Assembly: GCF_900187445.1 (NCBI RefSeq)
Contig: NZ_FYEB01000009.1
Coordinates: forward strand, 62,001 to 126,000
Direction: 5' to 3'
From: Pseudomonas sp. Irchel s3b2
Lineage (GTDB): Bacteria; Pseudomonadota; Gammaproteobacteria; Pseudomonadales; Pseudomonadaceae
DNA length: 64,000 bases
Shown: positions 51,660 to 60,139 of the stretch, piece after piece
Position numbering within the stretch: position 1 is the stretch's first letter
How the letters are laid out: the number at the start of each line of letters is the position of its first letter
The notes under the pieces: model-generated
The model's database searches: none
The model's input: only the letters and a program-made list of their open reading frames with translations
Told to the model about the DNA's origin: nothing
Translations under genes and position numbers: made by a program

Positions 51660-52919
51660 TTACACAGTAACGCTCTGGGACAACTGCGCCAGCGCACTGG
51701 CCATGCTCGGCGCCAGCGGCAGGCGCGGGATCAAAACGGCTTGCCAGGCGTGATACAGGTCGGGTTTGCCGGCCCAGATATCGGCGCTCGGACGGTTCAG
51801 CGGGTCGAGTTCGTGGTGCCAGCTGCCATCGCATCGATCGATGAAATGATTGTCACAAAACTCCCAGAACAGTCGATACCAACGCTCGTATTGCTCATCA
51901 CCGGTGCGTTTAAGCAGTGCACTGGCGGCGGCGCTGGCTTCGGCGTGGGTCCAGTGCAGGCGATGACGAACCACCGCGCGATTGTCCCAGTCGAGGGTGT
52001 AGACAATGCCCGGCGCACCGTCGACGTCCCAGCCGTGACGGCAATTGTGCTCGAAGAGTTTTTGCGCATCGGTGGCGAGCCAGCCCGGCGTGAGTATCCC
52101 GGCCTGCACCCGCGCCGCTTCAAGATGCAGCAACAGCCGCGCCCATTCGAAACCATGGCCCGGCGTGGTGCCGTAAGGGCGGAAACCATCGGCCGGGTTG
52201 TCGTGGTTGTAGTCACGCAGCGGCTGCCAGTCGCGATCGAAATGCTCGACCACCAGGTAATCGTTGGCCGCGGCGTGATCATGAATAACGCGCTCGACGA
52301 TGCGTTGGGCGCGAATCAGCCAGCGGTTGTCCTCGGTGACATCGGCCAGGGCGAGGAAGGCTTCGGTGGCGTGCATGTTGCTGTTCGCGCCGCGATAGGC
52401 TTCCTCGCAACTGAAGTCGCGGTTGAAGGATTCGCGCATGGCGCCCTCCTCCTCGCTCCAGAAATGCGTGTCGATGATATGGATCGCATCGTCAAGCAAC
52501 GCTTGTGCGCCGGGACGTTGGGCGACCACTGCAGAACTCGCGGCCAATGCAACGAAAGCATGCAGGTAAGCGGCTTTGTCGGTATTGCCGTCGCGATGTT
52601 CGGGCGTGGCGAACCAGCCTCCGTGTTCGGCGTCATGCAGCGGCCCACGGAGGGCTTTGATGCCGTGATCCACCAGCTCGGCAAAACCCGGCAGGCCCTG
52701 GATATGAGCCATGGCGAAGCTGTGGGTCATGCGCGCGGTGTTCATGGTTTCAGCTTGCGCGTTGGCCGGGAGGCGACCCTTTTCATCGAGGTTGCCGAAG
52801 CCTTCGGCAATCTTTGAATCCTTGGCAAACGCCAACAGACGCAGGCCTTCGGCGGCGAGCCATTGTTGATGGGCAGGCGCGTTCAGCCAACTGCTGAAGG
52901 CGGGTTGGAAGGGGTCCAT
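51660..52919 (-). CDS. AGE-family sugar isomerase/epimerase
   Basis: 419-residue (alpha/alpha)6-barrel protein of the N-acylglucosamine 2-epimerase family, close in pattern to YihS-like aldose-ketose isomerases and mannose isomerases. The residues around NARMTHSFAMAHIQG, GGWFATPEH and the later SNMHATEAFLAL, PGHGFEWARLLLH and LHWTHAEA supply the histidines, glutamates and arginine of the active site. It may convert mannose to fructose or a similar keto sugar, letting mannose enter the glucose locus. Its position inside the gts-gltS cluster and its nearly identical leader with gtsA suggest co-regulation. Confidence 0.82.
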   Translation of the reverse strand: MDPFQPAFSSWLNAPAHQQWLAAEGLRLLAFAKDSKIAEGFGNLDEKGRLPANAQAETMNTARMTHSFAMAHIQGLPGFAELVDHGIKALRGPLHDAEHGGWFATPEHRDGNTDKAAYLHAFVALAASSAVVAQRPGAQALLDDAIHIIDTHFWSEEEGAMRESFNRDFSCEEAYRGANSNMHATEAFLALADVTEDNRWLIRAQRIVERVIHDHAAANDYLVVEHFDRDWQPLRDYNHDNPADGFRPYGTTPGHGFEWARLLLHLEAARVQAGILTPGWLATDAQKLFEHNCRHGWDVDGAPGIVYTLDWDNRAVVRHRLHWTHAEASAAASALLKRTGDEQYERWYRLFWEFCDNHFIDRCDGSWHHELDPLNRPSADIWAGKPDLYHAWQAVLIPRLPLAPSMASALAQLSQSVTV

Positions 52920-52922
52920 GGG

Positions 52923-52943
52923 AGTACCTTTTTTGTTGTTATG
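52923..52943 (-). promoter_or_regulatory. AGE-isomerase leader with CA-type motif
   Basis: Minus-strand AACAACAA (52933-52940) before AAAGG. Same 21-base leader as gtsA, with a single base difference. Confidence 0.7.
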
Positions 52944-53049
52944 ACTGGGGGCAGTCTAAACAACGGGCGGTGGCGGGCAGGTAACGAAGGGGGCGAGTTG
53001 TGTCACCGAGCTGTGACATTTGCCTCGACTCTGAGGCGAGTGATGTCTT

Positions 53050-53154
53050 GTGGCGAGGGAGCTTGCTCCCGTTGGACTGCGCAGCAGTCCCATTCTTTTT
53101 GGGGATAAGCGGGACCGCTTCGCGCCCCGGCGGGAGCAAGCTCCCTCGCCACAG
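53050..53154. repeat. REP pair, GTGGCGAGGGAGCTTGCTCCC family
   Basis: Inverted GTGGCGAGGGAGCTTGCTCC and GGAGCAAGCTCCCTCGCCAC units with GGACTGCGCAGCAGTCC and a second stem inside. Same family as at 3161. It lies between the isomerase gene and the gltS 3' end. Confidence 0.85.
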
Positions 53155-53162
53155 GGGCGGTG

Positions 53163-54632
53163 TCAATCCATTGATCGCGGCAACTGCAACGTCACCCGCA
53201 ACCCGCCTTCACGCAGGTTTTGCAGGCTGACTTCACCGCCGTGGCTGTGGGCAATGTTGCGCGCAATCCCCAACCCCAAGCCATAACCCTGCTGCTGCCC
53301 GGCCAAGCGGAAGTGCGGCTCGAACACTTGCTCCAGCCGCTGCTCCGGCACGCCCGGCCCTTCATCGTCGACATGCAAGACAAACGCGCTTTCGTCGTCA
53401 TCGATGTGCAGATGCGCGTTCTGCCCATATTTCAAGGCGTTGTCGATCAGGTTGCCGATGCAGCGCTTGAGCGCCAACGGCTTGCCGGGATACGGTGCCA
53501 ACGCCCGGCCATGCTGGGTCACACGGCCATTGCCGTTAGGCGCCAGATACGGCTCCACCAGACAGTCGAGTACATGATTGAGGTCCACCGGCTCGATGTT
53601 TTCGTGGATGTCGGTGTCTTTCACGCATTGCAGCGCGCCTTTGACCAACAACTCCAGCTCATCCAGATCACGGCCGAACTTGGCTTGCAGCTTTTCGTCT
53701 TCGAGCAATTCCACCCGCAGTCGCAACCGGGTAATTGGCGTGCGCAAGTCATGGGAAATCGCACTGAACAACTGGCTGCGTTCGGTCAGGTAACGGCTGA
53801 TACGTTCGCGCATCGCATTGAAGGCGCGGCCCACCTCCACCACTTCGCTGCCACCGCCCTCGGCTACCGGCTCGACTTCGGCACCCAGAGACATGTCCCG
53901 AGCCGCCCGCGCCAATCGCTTGAGTGGCCGGCTCTGCCAGTGCACCAACAGGCCGATGAACAGCAGCAGGAAACCGCTGGTGAGCACGATGAACCAGACC
54001 TGCTGCGCCGGCAGGCCTTGTTCTTCAAGACTGGTGTAGGGCTCGGGCAATAGCGAGGCGATGTACAGCCACTCGCCCGGCGCCATCTGGATTTGCGTGA
54101 CCAGCACCGGCGGGTTCACCGGTTCCAGGGTCAATGCGTAATGTGCCCAGGAACGAGGCAACTCATCGAGCTTCAGACCGCCGTTGAAAATCCGCAGGTC
54201 TTCGGGGCTGACGAACGTCACCGAGATGTCAGTGTCCTGCCCCAGCGACTCGCGCAGCACTTCGTCCACCGCTTTGAGCACCGCCTCTTTGCGCGGGGTG
54301 ATCGGCAGCACTTCCATGCCCAAGGGTTTGTCGTTGAGGGTCACCACGAAACGGGTGCCGCCCATACTGCGCAATTGATCGAGTACCAACGGCCTGAACG
54401 CCACCGGCAACGAGCGGAAATAACTGACGCTGGCCGTCATCGAATGCGCCAGGCTACGGGCACTGGTGACTAACCCTTCGAGCTGCGTGGCGCGCAATTG
54501 CGAAACCCAGATCACGCTCGACAGCGCCTGGGCGAACAGCACTGCCAGCAGGGTCAGCAGTAACATGCGCCCAAGCAACGACCGCGGCACGGGAACGCGC
54601 CCGGCGAGTTTGCGCAGGAACTCAGTGGCCAT
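53163..54632 (-). CDS. gltS: sensor histidine kinase GltS/GtrS
   Basis: 489-residue inner-membrane histidine kinase. One transmembrane helix near residues 20-40, a periplasmic domain of about 140 residues, a second helix, a HAMP domain (RLARAARDMSLGAEVEPV), the HisKA box ISHDLRTPITRLRL with His about 289, and a HATPase domain with NLIDNALKYG, DEGPGVPE and GYGLGLGIAR. It senses glucose-related metabolites, 2-ketogluconate in P. aeruginosa, and phosphorylates GltR. Overlaps gltR by 11 bases. Confidence 0.93.
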   Translation of the reverse strand: MATEFLRKLAGRVPVPRSLLGRMLLLTLLAVLFAQALSSVIWVSQLRATQLEGLVTSARSLAHSMTASVSYFRSLPVAFRPLVLDQLRSMGGTRFVVTLNDKPLGMEVLPITPRKEAVLKAVDEVLRESLGQDTDISVTFVSPEDLRIFNGGLKLDELPRSWAHYALTLEPVNPPVLVTQIQMAPGEWLYIASLLPEPYTSLEEQGLPAQQVWFIVLTSGFLLLFIGLLVHWQSRPLKRLARAARDMSLGAEVEPVAEGGGSEVVEVGRAFNAMRERISRYLTERSQLFSAISHDLRTPITRLRLRVELLEDEKLQAKFGRDLDELELLVKGALQCVKDTDIHENIEPVDLNHVLDCLVEPYLAPNGNGRVTQHGRALAPYPGKPLALKRCIGNLIDNALKYGQNAHLHIDDDESAFVLHVDDEGPGVPEQRLEQVFEPHFRLAGQQQGYGLGLGIARNIAHSHGGEVSLQNLREGGLRVTLQLPRSMD

Positions 54633-55353
54633 TGCTGGCAACCACGTTGGCTGCCAATTGGTAGCCGCTGCCACGCACGGTGCGGATCAACCTCGGTGGT
54701 TTTTCCGTATCGCGAAGGCGCTGGCGCAAACGGCTGACTGCCATGTCGACGATGCGATCGAGCGGCATCAAGTCACGACCACGGGTGGCGTTGCCGATGG
54801 TGTCGCGGTCGAGGATTTCCTGGGGGTGATCGAGAAACAGTTTCAGCAGCGCGAAATCGGCGCCGGAGAGAATCACTTCTTCACCGTCGATATGGAACAG
54901 ACGATGGCTGACCATGTCCAGCCGCCAGTCGTCGAAGGCCAGCACTTCGCTGCCGGAACGCTCCTGACCGAACTGCGCGCGGCGCAACAAGGCTTTGATG
55001 CGCGCCTGCAATTCACGGGGGCTGAAGGGTTTGCCGAGGTAGTCGTCGGCGCCCAGTTCCAGGCCAATAACGCGATCGGCCTCGTCGGAACTGGCGGTGA
55101 GCATGATGATCGGCACATGGGCCTGGCGCGGGTGTTGGCGGATCCAGCGGCAAAGGCTGAAACCGTCTTCGTCCGGCAGCATCACGTCGAGAATCACCAG
55201 ATCGCTCGGCGCGTCGTTCAAGGCCTGACGAAACCCTGCACCATCAGGCGTGGTGCGGACCTGGAAACCGGCGCGGGTCAGGTAGGTGTCCAGCAACTCG
55301 CGTATCTCTTGATCGTCATCGACCAACAAAATCGACTTGTTGACTGAGCTCAC
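54622..55353 (-). CDS. gltR: response regulator GltR
   Basis: 243-residue OmpR/PhoB-type response regulator. Receiver domain with phospho-acceptor Asp56 in VILDVMLPDEDG, and a C-terminal winged helix (SHRLFHIDGEEVILSGADF and RTVRGSGYQLA). Starts with GTG at 55353, AAGGA further upstream. In P. aeruginosa it represses or activates the glucose-transport gene set, so here it likely regulates oprB and gts. A CA-type motif lies in its leader at 55366. Confidence 0.93.
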   Translation of the reverse strand: MSSVNKSILLVDDDQEIRELLDTYLTRAGFQVRTTPDGAGFRQALNDAPSDLVILDVMLPDEDGFSLCRWIRQHPRQAHVPIIMLTASSDEADRVIGLELGADDYLGKPFSPRELQARIKALLRRAQFGQERSGSEVLAFDDWRLDMVSHRLFHIDGEEVILSGADFALLKLFLDHPQEILDRDTIGNATRGRDLMPLDRIVDMAVSRLRQRLRDTEKPPRLIRTVRGSGYQLAANVVASNGH

Positions 55354-55365
55354 GGGGCGGCGTCC

Positions 55366-55373
55366 TTGTTGTT
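55366..55373 (-). promoter_or_regulatory. Hfq/Crc CA-type motif before gltR
   Basis: Minus-strand AACAACAA followed by AAGGA, 13 bases before the GTG start. Confidence 0.5.
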
Positions 55374-55430
55374 TGTGTTAGAGAGGATTATGCCTGATCG
55401 ATCGTGGATCTATGGTGCCTGTTCCGGCCT

Positions 55431-55496
55431 CTTCGCGGGCAAGCCTCGCTCCTACAGGTATTGCATAACCTTGTAGGAGCGAGGCTTGCCCGCGAA
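55431..55496. repeat. compact REP pair
   Basis: Inverted CTTCGCGGGCAAGCCTCGCTCC and complement with only a 15-base loop, between gltR and glk. Confidence 0.82.
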
Positions 55497-55510
55497 TGAG
55501 GCAACGCGGT

Positions 55511-56461
55511 CTAAGCCTGATCGAGTGCCACACCCGCGCCAACAAGGCCGGAATACGGCGCCGTCACCAGCCACACCGGAATGCCTTTGAAGTAATCGCT
55601 CATGCAACCTTTGTCGGCGAAGCAGCGGGCGAAACCACTTTCGATGAAGAAATCGGCAAACCGTGGAATCACTCCGCCAACGATGTACACGCCACCCCGA
55701 GCACCGGTGGTCAGCACGTTGTTGCCGGCCACGCGACCGAGCCAGCAACAGAACTGCTCAAGCACTTCCAGGGCAATCGGATCGCCCGCCAGCCCGGCCG
55801 CCGTAATCGACTCAGGCGTGTCGAGCACAGGCGTGTGACCGTCCACCGCGCAGATCGCCCGGTAGACCCGCGGCAAACCACTGCCGCTCAATGCCGTTTC
55901 AGCGCTGACATGGCCGATCTCATTGAAGATGTGTTGCCACAGTTGGGTTTCTCGCGGGCTGCTCAGCGGCAGATCGACGTGACCGCCCTCCCCCGGCAAT
56001 GGGGCAAAACGGCCCTCGCCCAGATCCAGCAACGTGCCCACGCCCAGCCCCGTACCCGGGCCGATCACCACCGCTGGCCGCAACGGTTCCGGCGTGCCTT
56101 CGCAGACCACCCGAAATTCGCCAGGCTGCAAACGGGTCATGCCCAGGGCCATGGCCGAGAAGTCGTTGACCAACAGCAGTTGATCCACCTGCAAGGCCTT
56201 GCAGAAACCCTTGCGACTGAGCCGCCAGTGATTGTTGGTGAACTTGAATTCATCGCCGCTCACAGGGCCTGCCACCGACAGGCACACCGAGCCGATCGAA
56301 CCCGGCGCCAGACCGAGCCCGCTCAGGTAGAGCGCAATAGCCTCTTCCGGGCTGGCGTGGTCTGCCGTCGCCAGCACCTGGACCGATTCCAGCTGCTGGT
56401 TTTTCCACAACGCGAAACGTGCGTTGGTGCCACCGATGTCACCGACCAGAGCCAGTTTCAA
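55511..56461 (-). CDS. glk: glucokinase
   Basis: 316-residue ROK-unrelated glucokinase (Glk family, PF02685). The ATP loop DIGGTNARFALW (8-19) and sugar-contact motifs (NDFSAMALG, and GPGTGLGVGTLLD for the phosphate loop) are present. It phosphorylates glucose brought in by the gts system. It overlaps edd by four bases (ATGA), so the two are probably translated together. Confidence 0.94.
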   Translation of the reverse strand: MKLALVGDIGGTNARFALWKNQQLESVQVLATADHASPEEAIALYLSGLGLAPGSIGSVCLSVAGPVSGDEFKFTNNHWRLSRKGFCKALQVDQLLLVNDFSAMALGMTRLQPGEFRVVCEGTPEPLRPAVVIGPGTGLGVGTLLDLGEGRFAPLPGEGGHVDLPLSSPRETQLWQHIFNEIGHVSAETALSGSGLPRVYRAICAVDGHTPVLDTPESITAAGLAGDPIALEVLEQFCCWLGRVAGNNVLTTGARGGVYIVGGVIPRFADFFIESGFARCFADKGCMSDYFKGIPVWLVTAPYSGLVGAGVALDQA

Positions 56462-58284
56462 TTAAGCGTCTCCAGGGCAGAAGTAAAGGCGCTGGCGCCT
56501 TGCTCTGCGGAGCTGAAGGCCATGCGCATGAAACCAAACAGTTCGCGACCGCTGCCAATGTTGTTGCCCAACAAACCTTTGGCTGGCTCGCGCGCTGCGA
56601 ATTCTTCGGCGTCCACCTTAAGCTCCAAGGTGCCTTTGACGCCATCGACGCGAATGATATCGCCCTCTTGCACCCGCGCCAAAGCGCCGCCCACATAAGC
56701 TTCCGGGCTGACGTGAATCGCCGCCGGGATTTTCCCCGATGCGCCGGACATGCGGCCATCGGTCACCAGTGCAACCTTGAAGCCGCGATCCTGCAGCACG
56801 CCGAGGAACGGCGTCATCTTGTGAAGCTCCGGCATACCATTGGAGCGCGGGCCCTGGAAGCGCATCACCGCGACGAAATCTTTCTCCAACAGACCAGCCT
56901 TGAACGCATCGGCCAGGTCCTGCTGATCCTGGAACACCATGGCCGGTGCTTCGACGATCTGGTTTTCCAAAGCGACGGCGGATACTTTCATCACGCCACG
57001 GCCGAGGTTGCCTTCCATCACTCGCAGGCCACCCTCTGGCGAGAATGCGCGAGCGACCGGACGCAGGATGTTTTCGTCGAGGCTTTCGATCGGACCTTCG
57101 CGCCAGACCAGTTCGCCGTTATCGAGGAACGGTTCTTTGGTGTAGCGGCTCAGGCCATGGCCGAGCACGGTGTTAACGTTTTCGTGTAGCAGGCCGGCTT
57201 CCAGCAGTTCGCGGATCAGGAACGACATGCCGCCCGCCGCCTGGAAGTGGTTGATGTCGGCTTTACCGTTCGGGTACACGTGGCTCAGGGTCGGCACTAC
57301 CTCGGAGAGGTCGGCCATGTCCTGCCAGGTCAACTGGATGCCCGCGGCCATGGCGATGGCCGGCATGTGCAGCGTGTGGTTGGTCGAGCCGCCGGTGGCG
57401 TGCAACGCGACGATGGAGTTGACCAGCGAACGCTCGTCGACGATTTCGCCGATCGGCATGAAGTCGCCGTTCTGCTTGGTCAGGCGGGTGACCTGGTGCG
57501 CCGCTTCGCGGGTCAGGGCATCGCGCAACGGGGTGTTCGGGTTGACGAATGAGGCGCCCGGCAAGTGCAGGCCCATGACTTCCATCAGCAACTGGTTAGT
57601 GTTGGCGGTGCCGTAGAAAGTGCAGGTGCCAGGGCTGTGATAGGACTTCATCTCCGATTCCAGCAGCTCTTCGCGAGTCGCCTTGCCCTCGGCGTAGCGC
57701 TGACGCACATCGGCTTTCTGCTTGTTGGAAATGCCCGACACCATCGGTCCGCCCGGCACGAAAATCGTCGGCAGATGACCGAAACGCAACGCGCCCATCA
57801 TCAAGCCCGGCACGATCTTGTCGCAGATGCCGAGCATCAGCGCGCCATCGAACATGTTGTGGGACAGCGCCACAGCGGTGGACAACGCGATCACTTCGCG
57901 GCTCGGCAGGCTCAGTTCCATGCCTGGCTCGCCCTGTGTCACACCATCGCACATCGCGGGGGTGCCACCGGCGAACTGGCCGACGGAGCCGATTTCGCGC
58001 AGGGCTTTTTTGATCTGTTCCGGAAAGACTTCGTACGGCTGATGCGCCGAGAGCATGTCGTTATATGACGAAACTATTGCGATGTTGGCGGAGTTCATCA
58101 TCCGCAGGCTGTGCTTGTCGTCGCTGCCACACCCGGCCACGCCATGGGCGAAGTTGGCGCATTGCAGCTTGCCGCGCATCGGACCGTCGCTGGCGGCGCT
58201 GCGGATCAATGCAAGGTAAGCCTCACGCGTGGTGCGGCTGCGGGCGATAAGCCGTTCGGTGACCTCAAGGACGCGGGGATGCAT
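56458..58284 (-). CDS. edd: 6-phosphogluconate dehydratase
   Basis: 608-residue dehydratase of the IlvD/Edd family with an iron-sulfur cluster. It converts 6-phosphogluconate to KDPG. Family parts visible are FAGGTPAMCDGVTQGEPGME, LPTIFVPGGPMVSG, FYGTANTNQLLMEVMGLHLPG and DGRMSGASGKIPAAIHVSPEA. It is divergent from gap, with two HexR boxes in the 219-base region between. Followed by glk with a 4-base overlap. Confidence 0.95.
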   Translation of the reverse strand: MHPRVLEVTERLIARSRTTREAYLALIRSAASDGPMRGKLQCANFAHGVAGCGSDDKHSLRMMNSANIAIVSSYNDMLSAHQPYEVFPEQIKKALREIGSVGQFAGGTPAMCDGVTQGEPGMELSLPSREVIALSTAVALSHNMFDGALMLGICDKIVPGLMMGALRFGHLPTIFVPGGPMVSGISNKQKADVRQRYAEGKATREELLESEMKSYHSPGTCTFYGTANTNQLLMEVMGLHLPGASFVNPNTPLRDALTREAAHQVTRLTKQNGDFMPIGEIVDERSLVNSIVALHATGGSTNHTLHMPAIAMAAGIQLTWQDMADLSEVVPTLSHVYPNGKADINHFQAAGGMSFLIRELLEAGLLHENVNTVLGHGLSRYTKEPFLDNGELVWREGPIESLDENILRPVARAFSPEGGLRVMEGNLGRGVMKVSAVALENQIVEAPAMVFQDQQDLADAFKAGLLEKDFVAVMRFQGPRSNGMPELHKMTPFLGVLQDRGFKVALVTDGRMSGASGKIPAAIHVSPEAYVGGALARVQEGDIIRVDGVKGTLELKVDAEEFAAREPAKGLLGNNIGSGRELFGFMRMAFSSAEQGASAFTSALETLN

Positions 58285-58404
58285 GTGTAGAACTCCAGGC
58301 TAACGGATGTGGCGACCTGATTGTCTATGCTGACCAAGCACCGCTGTGATCGGGGTGACAGACGGTTTTCTTGATCATTCGGACCAGTTGATTCAGGTCA
58401 CTCG

Positions 58405-58419
58405 TTGTAGATAAAACAA
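58405..58419. promoter_or_regulatory. HexR operator near edd
   Basis: TTGT-AGATAAA-ACAA: an exact HexR consensus (TTGT-N7-ACAA), 120 bases from the edd start. Confidence 0.75.
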
Positions 58420-58466
58420 AATATTGCCACTAAAAAGGCTTGTTTTCTATTTTTTTGCGAATAATC

Positions 58467-58481
58467 TTGTAATTCCAACAA
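58467..58481. promoter_or_regulatory. HexR operator near gap
   Basis: TTGT-AATTCCA-ACAA: an exact HexR consensus, 23 bases before the gap start. It overlaps the CA-type motif AACAACAA at 58477-58484. Confidence 0.75.
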
Positions 58482-58484
58482 CAA
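58477..58484 (+). promoter_or_regulatory. Hfq/Crc CA-type motif before gap
   Basis: AACAACAA, 20 bases before the gap ATG. A clear ribosome site is not seen in the leader. Confidence 0.45.
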
Positions 58485-58503
58485 AACGACGGCGGCGCTG
58501 TAA

Positions 58504-59505
58504 ATGACTCTTCGAATCGCAATCAATGGTTTTGGCCGTATCGGCCGTAATGTCCTCCGCGCACTGTATACCCAAGGCTATCGCCAGGACCTGCAGATCG
58601 TAGCGATCAACGACCTGGGCGACAGCTCGATGAACGCGCATCTGCTCAAGTACGACACCGTTCACGGCACATTCGATGCCGATGTCCAGCACGATCAGGA
58701 AAGCCTGACCGTCAACGGCGACCGTATTTCGGTCAGCGCCATTCGCAACCCGGCTGAATTGCCTTGGGCTGCGGAGAAGGTCGACGTCGTGTTCGAATGC
58801 ACCGGTCTGTTCACCGACCGTGCCAAAGCCGCCGCGCATATTACGGCGGGCGCGCGCAAAGTGATTATCTCGGCCCCGGCCAAAGGCGCCGACGCCACTG
58901 TGGTTTATGGGGTTAACCACGACATTCTGCGCCAATCGCACCAGATCATTTCCAACGCCTCGTGCACCACCAACTGCCTGGCCCCGGTGGCCCAGGTGCT
59001 GCACCGCGAACTGGGCATCGAAAGCGGTCTGATGACCACTATCCACGCCTACACCAACGACCAGAACCTGACCGACGTCTACCACACCGACCCGTACCGC
59101 GCCCGCTCCGCCACCCAGAACATGATCCCGAGCAAGACCGGCGCCGCTGAAGCGGTAGGCCTGGTGCTGCCGGAACTGGCGGGCAAACTGACTGGCATGG
59201 CGGTGCGTGTTCCGGTGATCAACGTGTCGCTGGTGGACCTGACCGTGCAGCTCAAGCGTGAAGCATCGGCCGATGAAGTCAACGCGATGCTTAAACAAGC
59301 CAGCCAGCACTCGAAGATTCTGGGTTACAACACCCTGCCGCTGGTTTCCAGCGACTTCAACCACAACCCGCTGTCGTCGATCTTCGACGCCAACCACACC
59401 AAGTCCAGCGGCAAGCTGCTCAAAGTGCTGGCCTGGTACGACAACGAATGGGGCTTCTCCAACCGCATGCTCGATAACTGCCTGGCGCTGTGCAACGCGG
59501 AATAA
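58504..59505 (+). CDS. gap: glyceraldehyde-3-phosphate dehydrogenase, type I
   Basis: 333-residue GAPDH. The NAD loop is INGFGRIGRNVLRAL and the catalytic Cys154 lies in SNASCTTNCLAP; the phosphate motif appears as NVSLVDLTVQLKRE. It oxidises glyceraldehyde 3-phosphate from the KDPG split. It is divergent from edd and carries HexR boxes and a CA motif in its leader, matching HexR/Crc control of gap in pseudomonads. Confidence 0.95.
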   Translation: MTLRIAINGFGRIGRNVLRALYTQGYRQDLQIVAINDLGDSSMNAHLLKYDTVHGTFDADVQHDQESLTVNGDRISVSAIRNPAELPWAAEKVDVVFECTGLFTDRAKAAAHITAGARKVIISAPAKGADATVVYGVNHDILRQSHQIISNASCTTNCLAPVAQVLHRELGIESGLMTTIHAYTNDQNLTDVYHTDPYRARSATQNMIPSKTGAAEAVGLVLPELAGKLTGMAVRVPVINVSLVDLTVQLKREASADEVNAMLKQASQHSKILGYNTLPLVSSDFNHNPLSSIFDANHTKSSGKLLKVLAWYDNEWGFSNRMLDNCLALCNAE

Positions 59506-59514
59506 GCCCGCGCC

Positions 59515-59579
59515 GTAGGAGCTGGCTTGCCAGCGAAGGCGCCCTCAAGATCGCCTTCGCCGGCAAGCCGGCTCCTACA
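59515..59579. repeat. REP pair, GTAGGAGCTGGCTTGCCAGC variant
   Basis: Inverted GTAGGAGCTGGCTTGCCAGC and GCCGGCAAGCCGGCTCCTAC units with a GAAGGCG/CGCCTTC inner stem, between gap and mgsA. Confidence 0.82.
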
Positions 59580-59633
59580 GGGCGAAGGCGTCCTCAGATC
59601 GCTATCGCCCTATCTGTTGCCCTGGAGCAACCC

Positions 59634-60098
59634 ATGATCGGTATCAGCTTTACGCAAAAAACCCTGGCAGCGCGCAAGCGTATCGCCCTGGTTGCCCACG
59701 ACCACTGCAAAATATTTTTGCTGGATTGGGCTGAGCGGCAGAAAGACAAACTCGCGCAACATGAACTGGTCGCCACCGGCACGACGGGGTTGTTGTTGCA
59801 ACAACGCCTCGACCTGCCAGTGGAAAGCATGATCAGCGGCCCCTTGGGTGGCGACCAGCAACTCGGCGCGCAAATCGCCGAGCAGAAAGTCGACATGCTG
59901 GTGTTCTTCTGGGATCCGTTCGAACCGCAACCCCACGACCCGGACATCAAAGCGCTGCTGCGGGTCGCTGCGGTGTGGAACATTCCGGTGGCCTGCAACG
60001 AATGCAGCGCCGATTACCTGCTCAGCAGCCCGTTGATGGATCAGGCTCACGAACACCGCATCCCGGATTACGCGACCTATCTGTCGGGACGGGGCTAG
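59634..60098 (+). CDS. mgsA: methylglyoxal synthase
   Basis: 154-residue enzyme that turns dihydroxyacetone phosphate into methylglyoxal, releasing phosphate pressure when triose phosphates pile up. Landmarks are IALVAHDHCKIFLLDW, TGTTGLLLQQRL, SGPLGGDQQLGAQI, FFWDPFEPQPHDPDIKALLR and the C-terminal NIPVACNECSADYLL, with the catalytic Asp in the DPD segment. Start at 59634, after GGAG. It follows gap on the same strand after 128 bases and a REP pair, a fitting place for a triose-phosphate overflow valve. Confidence 0.93.
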   Translation: MIGISFTQKTLAARKRIALVAHDHCKIFLLDWAERQKDKLAQHELVATGTTGLLLQQRLDLPVESMISGPLGGDQQLGAQIAEQKVDMLVFFWDPFEPQPHDPDIKALLRVAAVWNIPVACNECSADYLLSSPLMDQAHEHRIPDYATYLSGRG

Positions 60099-60139
60099 CA
60101 CAGGCTTGCGGTCTACCGACAGGTTTTGATCCCGGGAAG

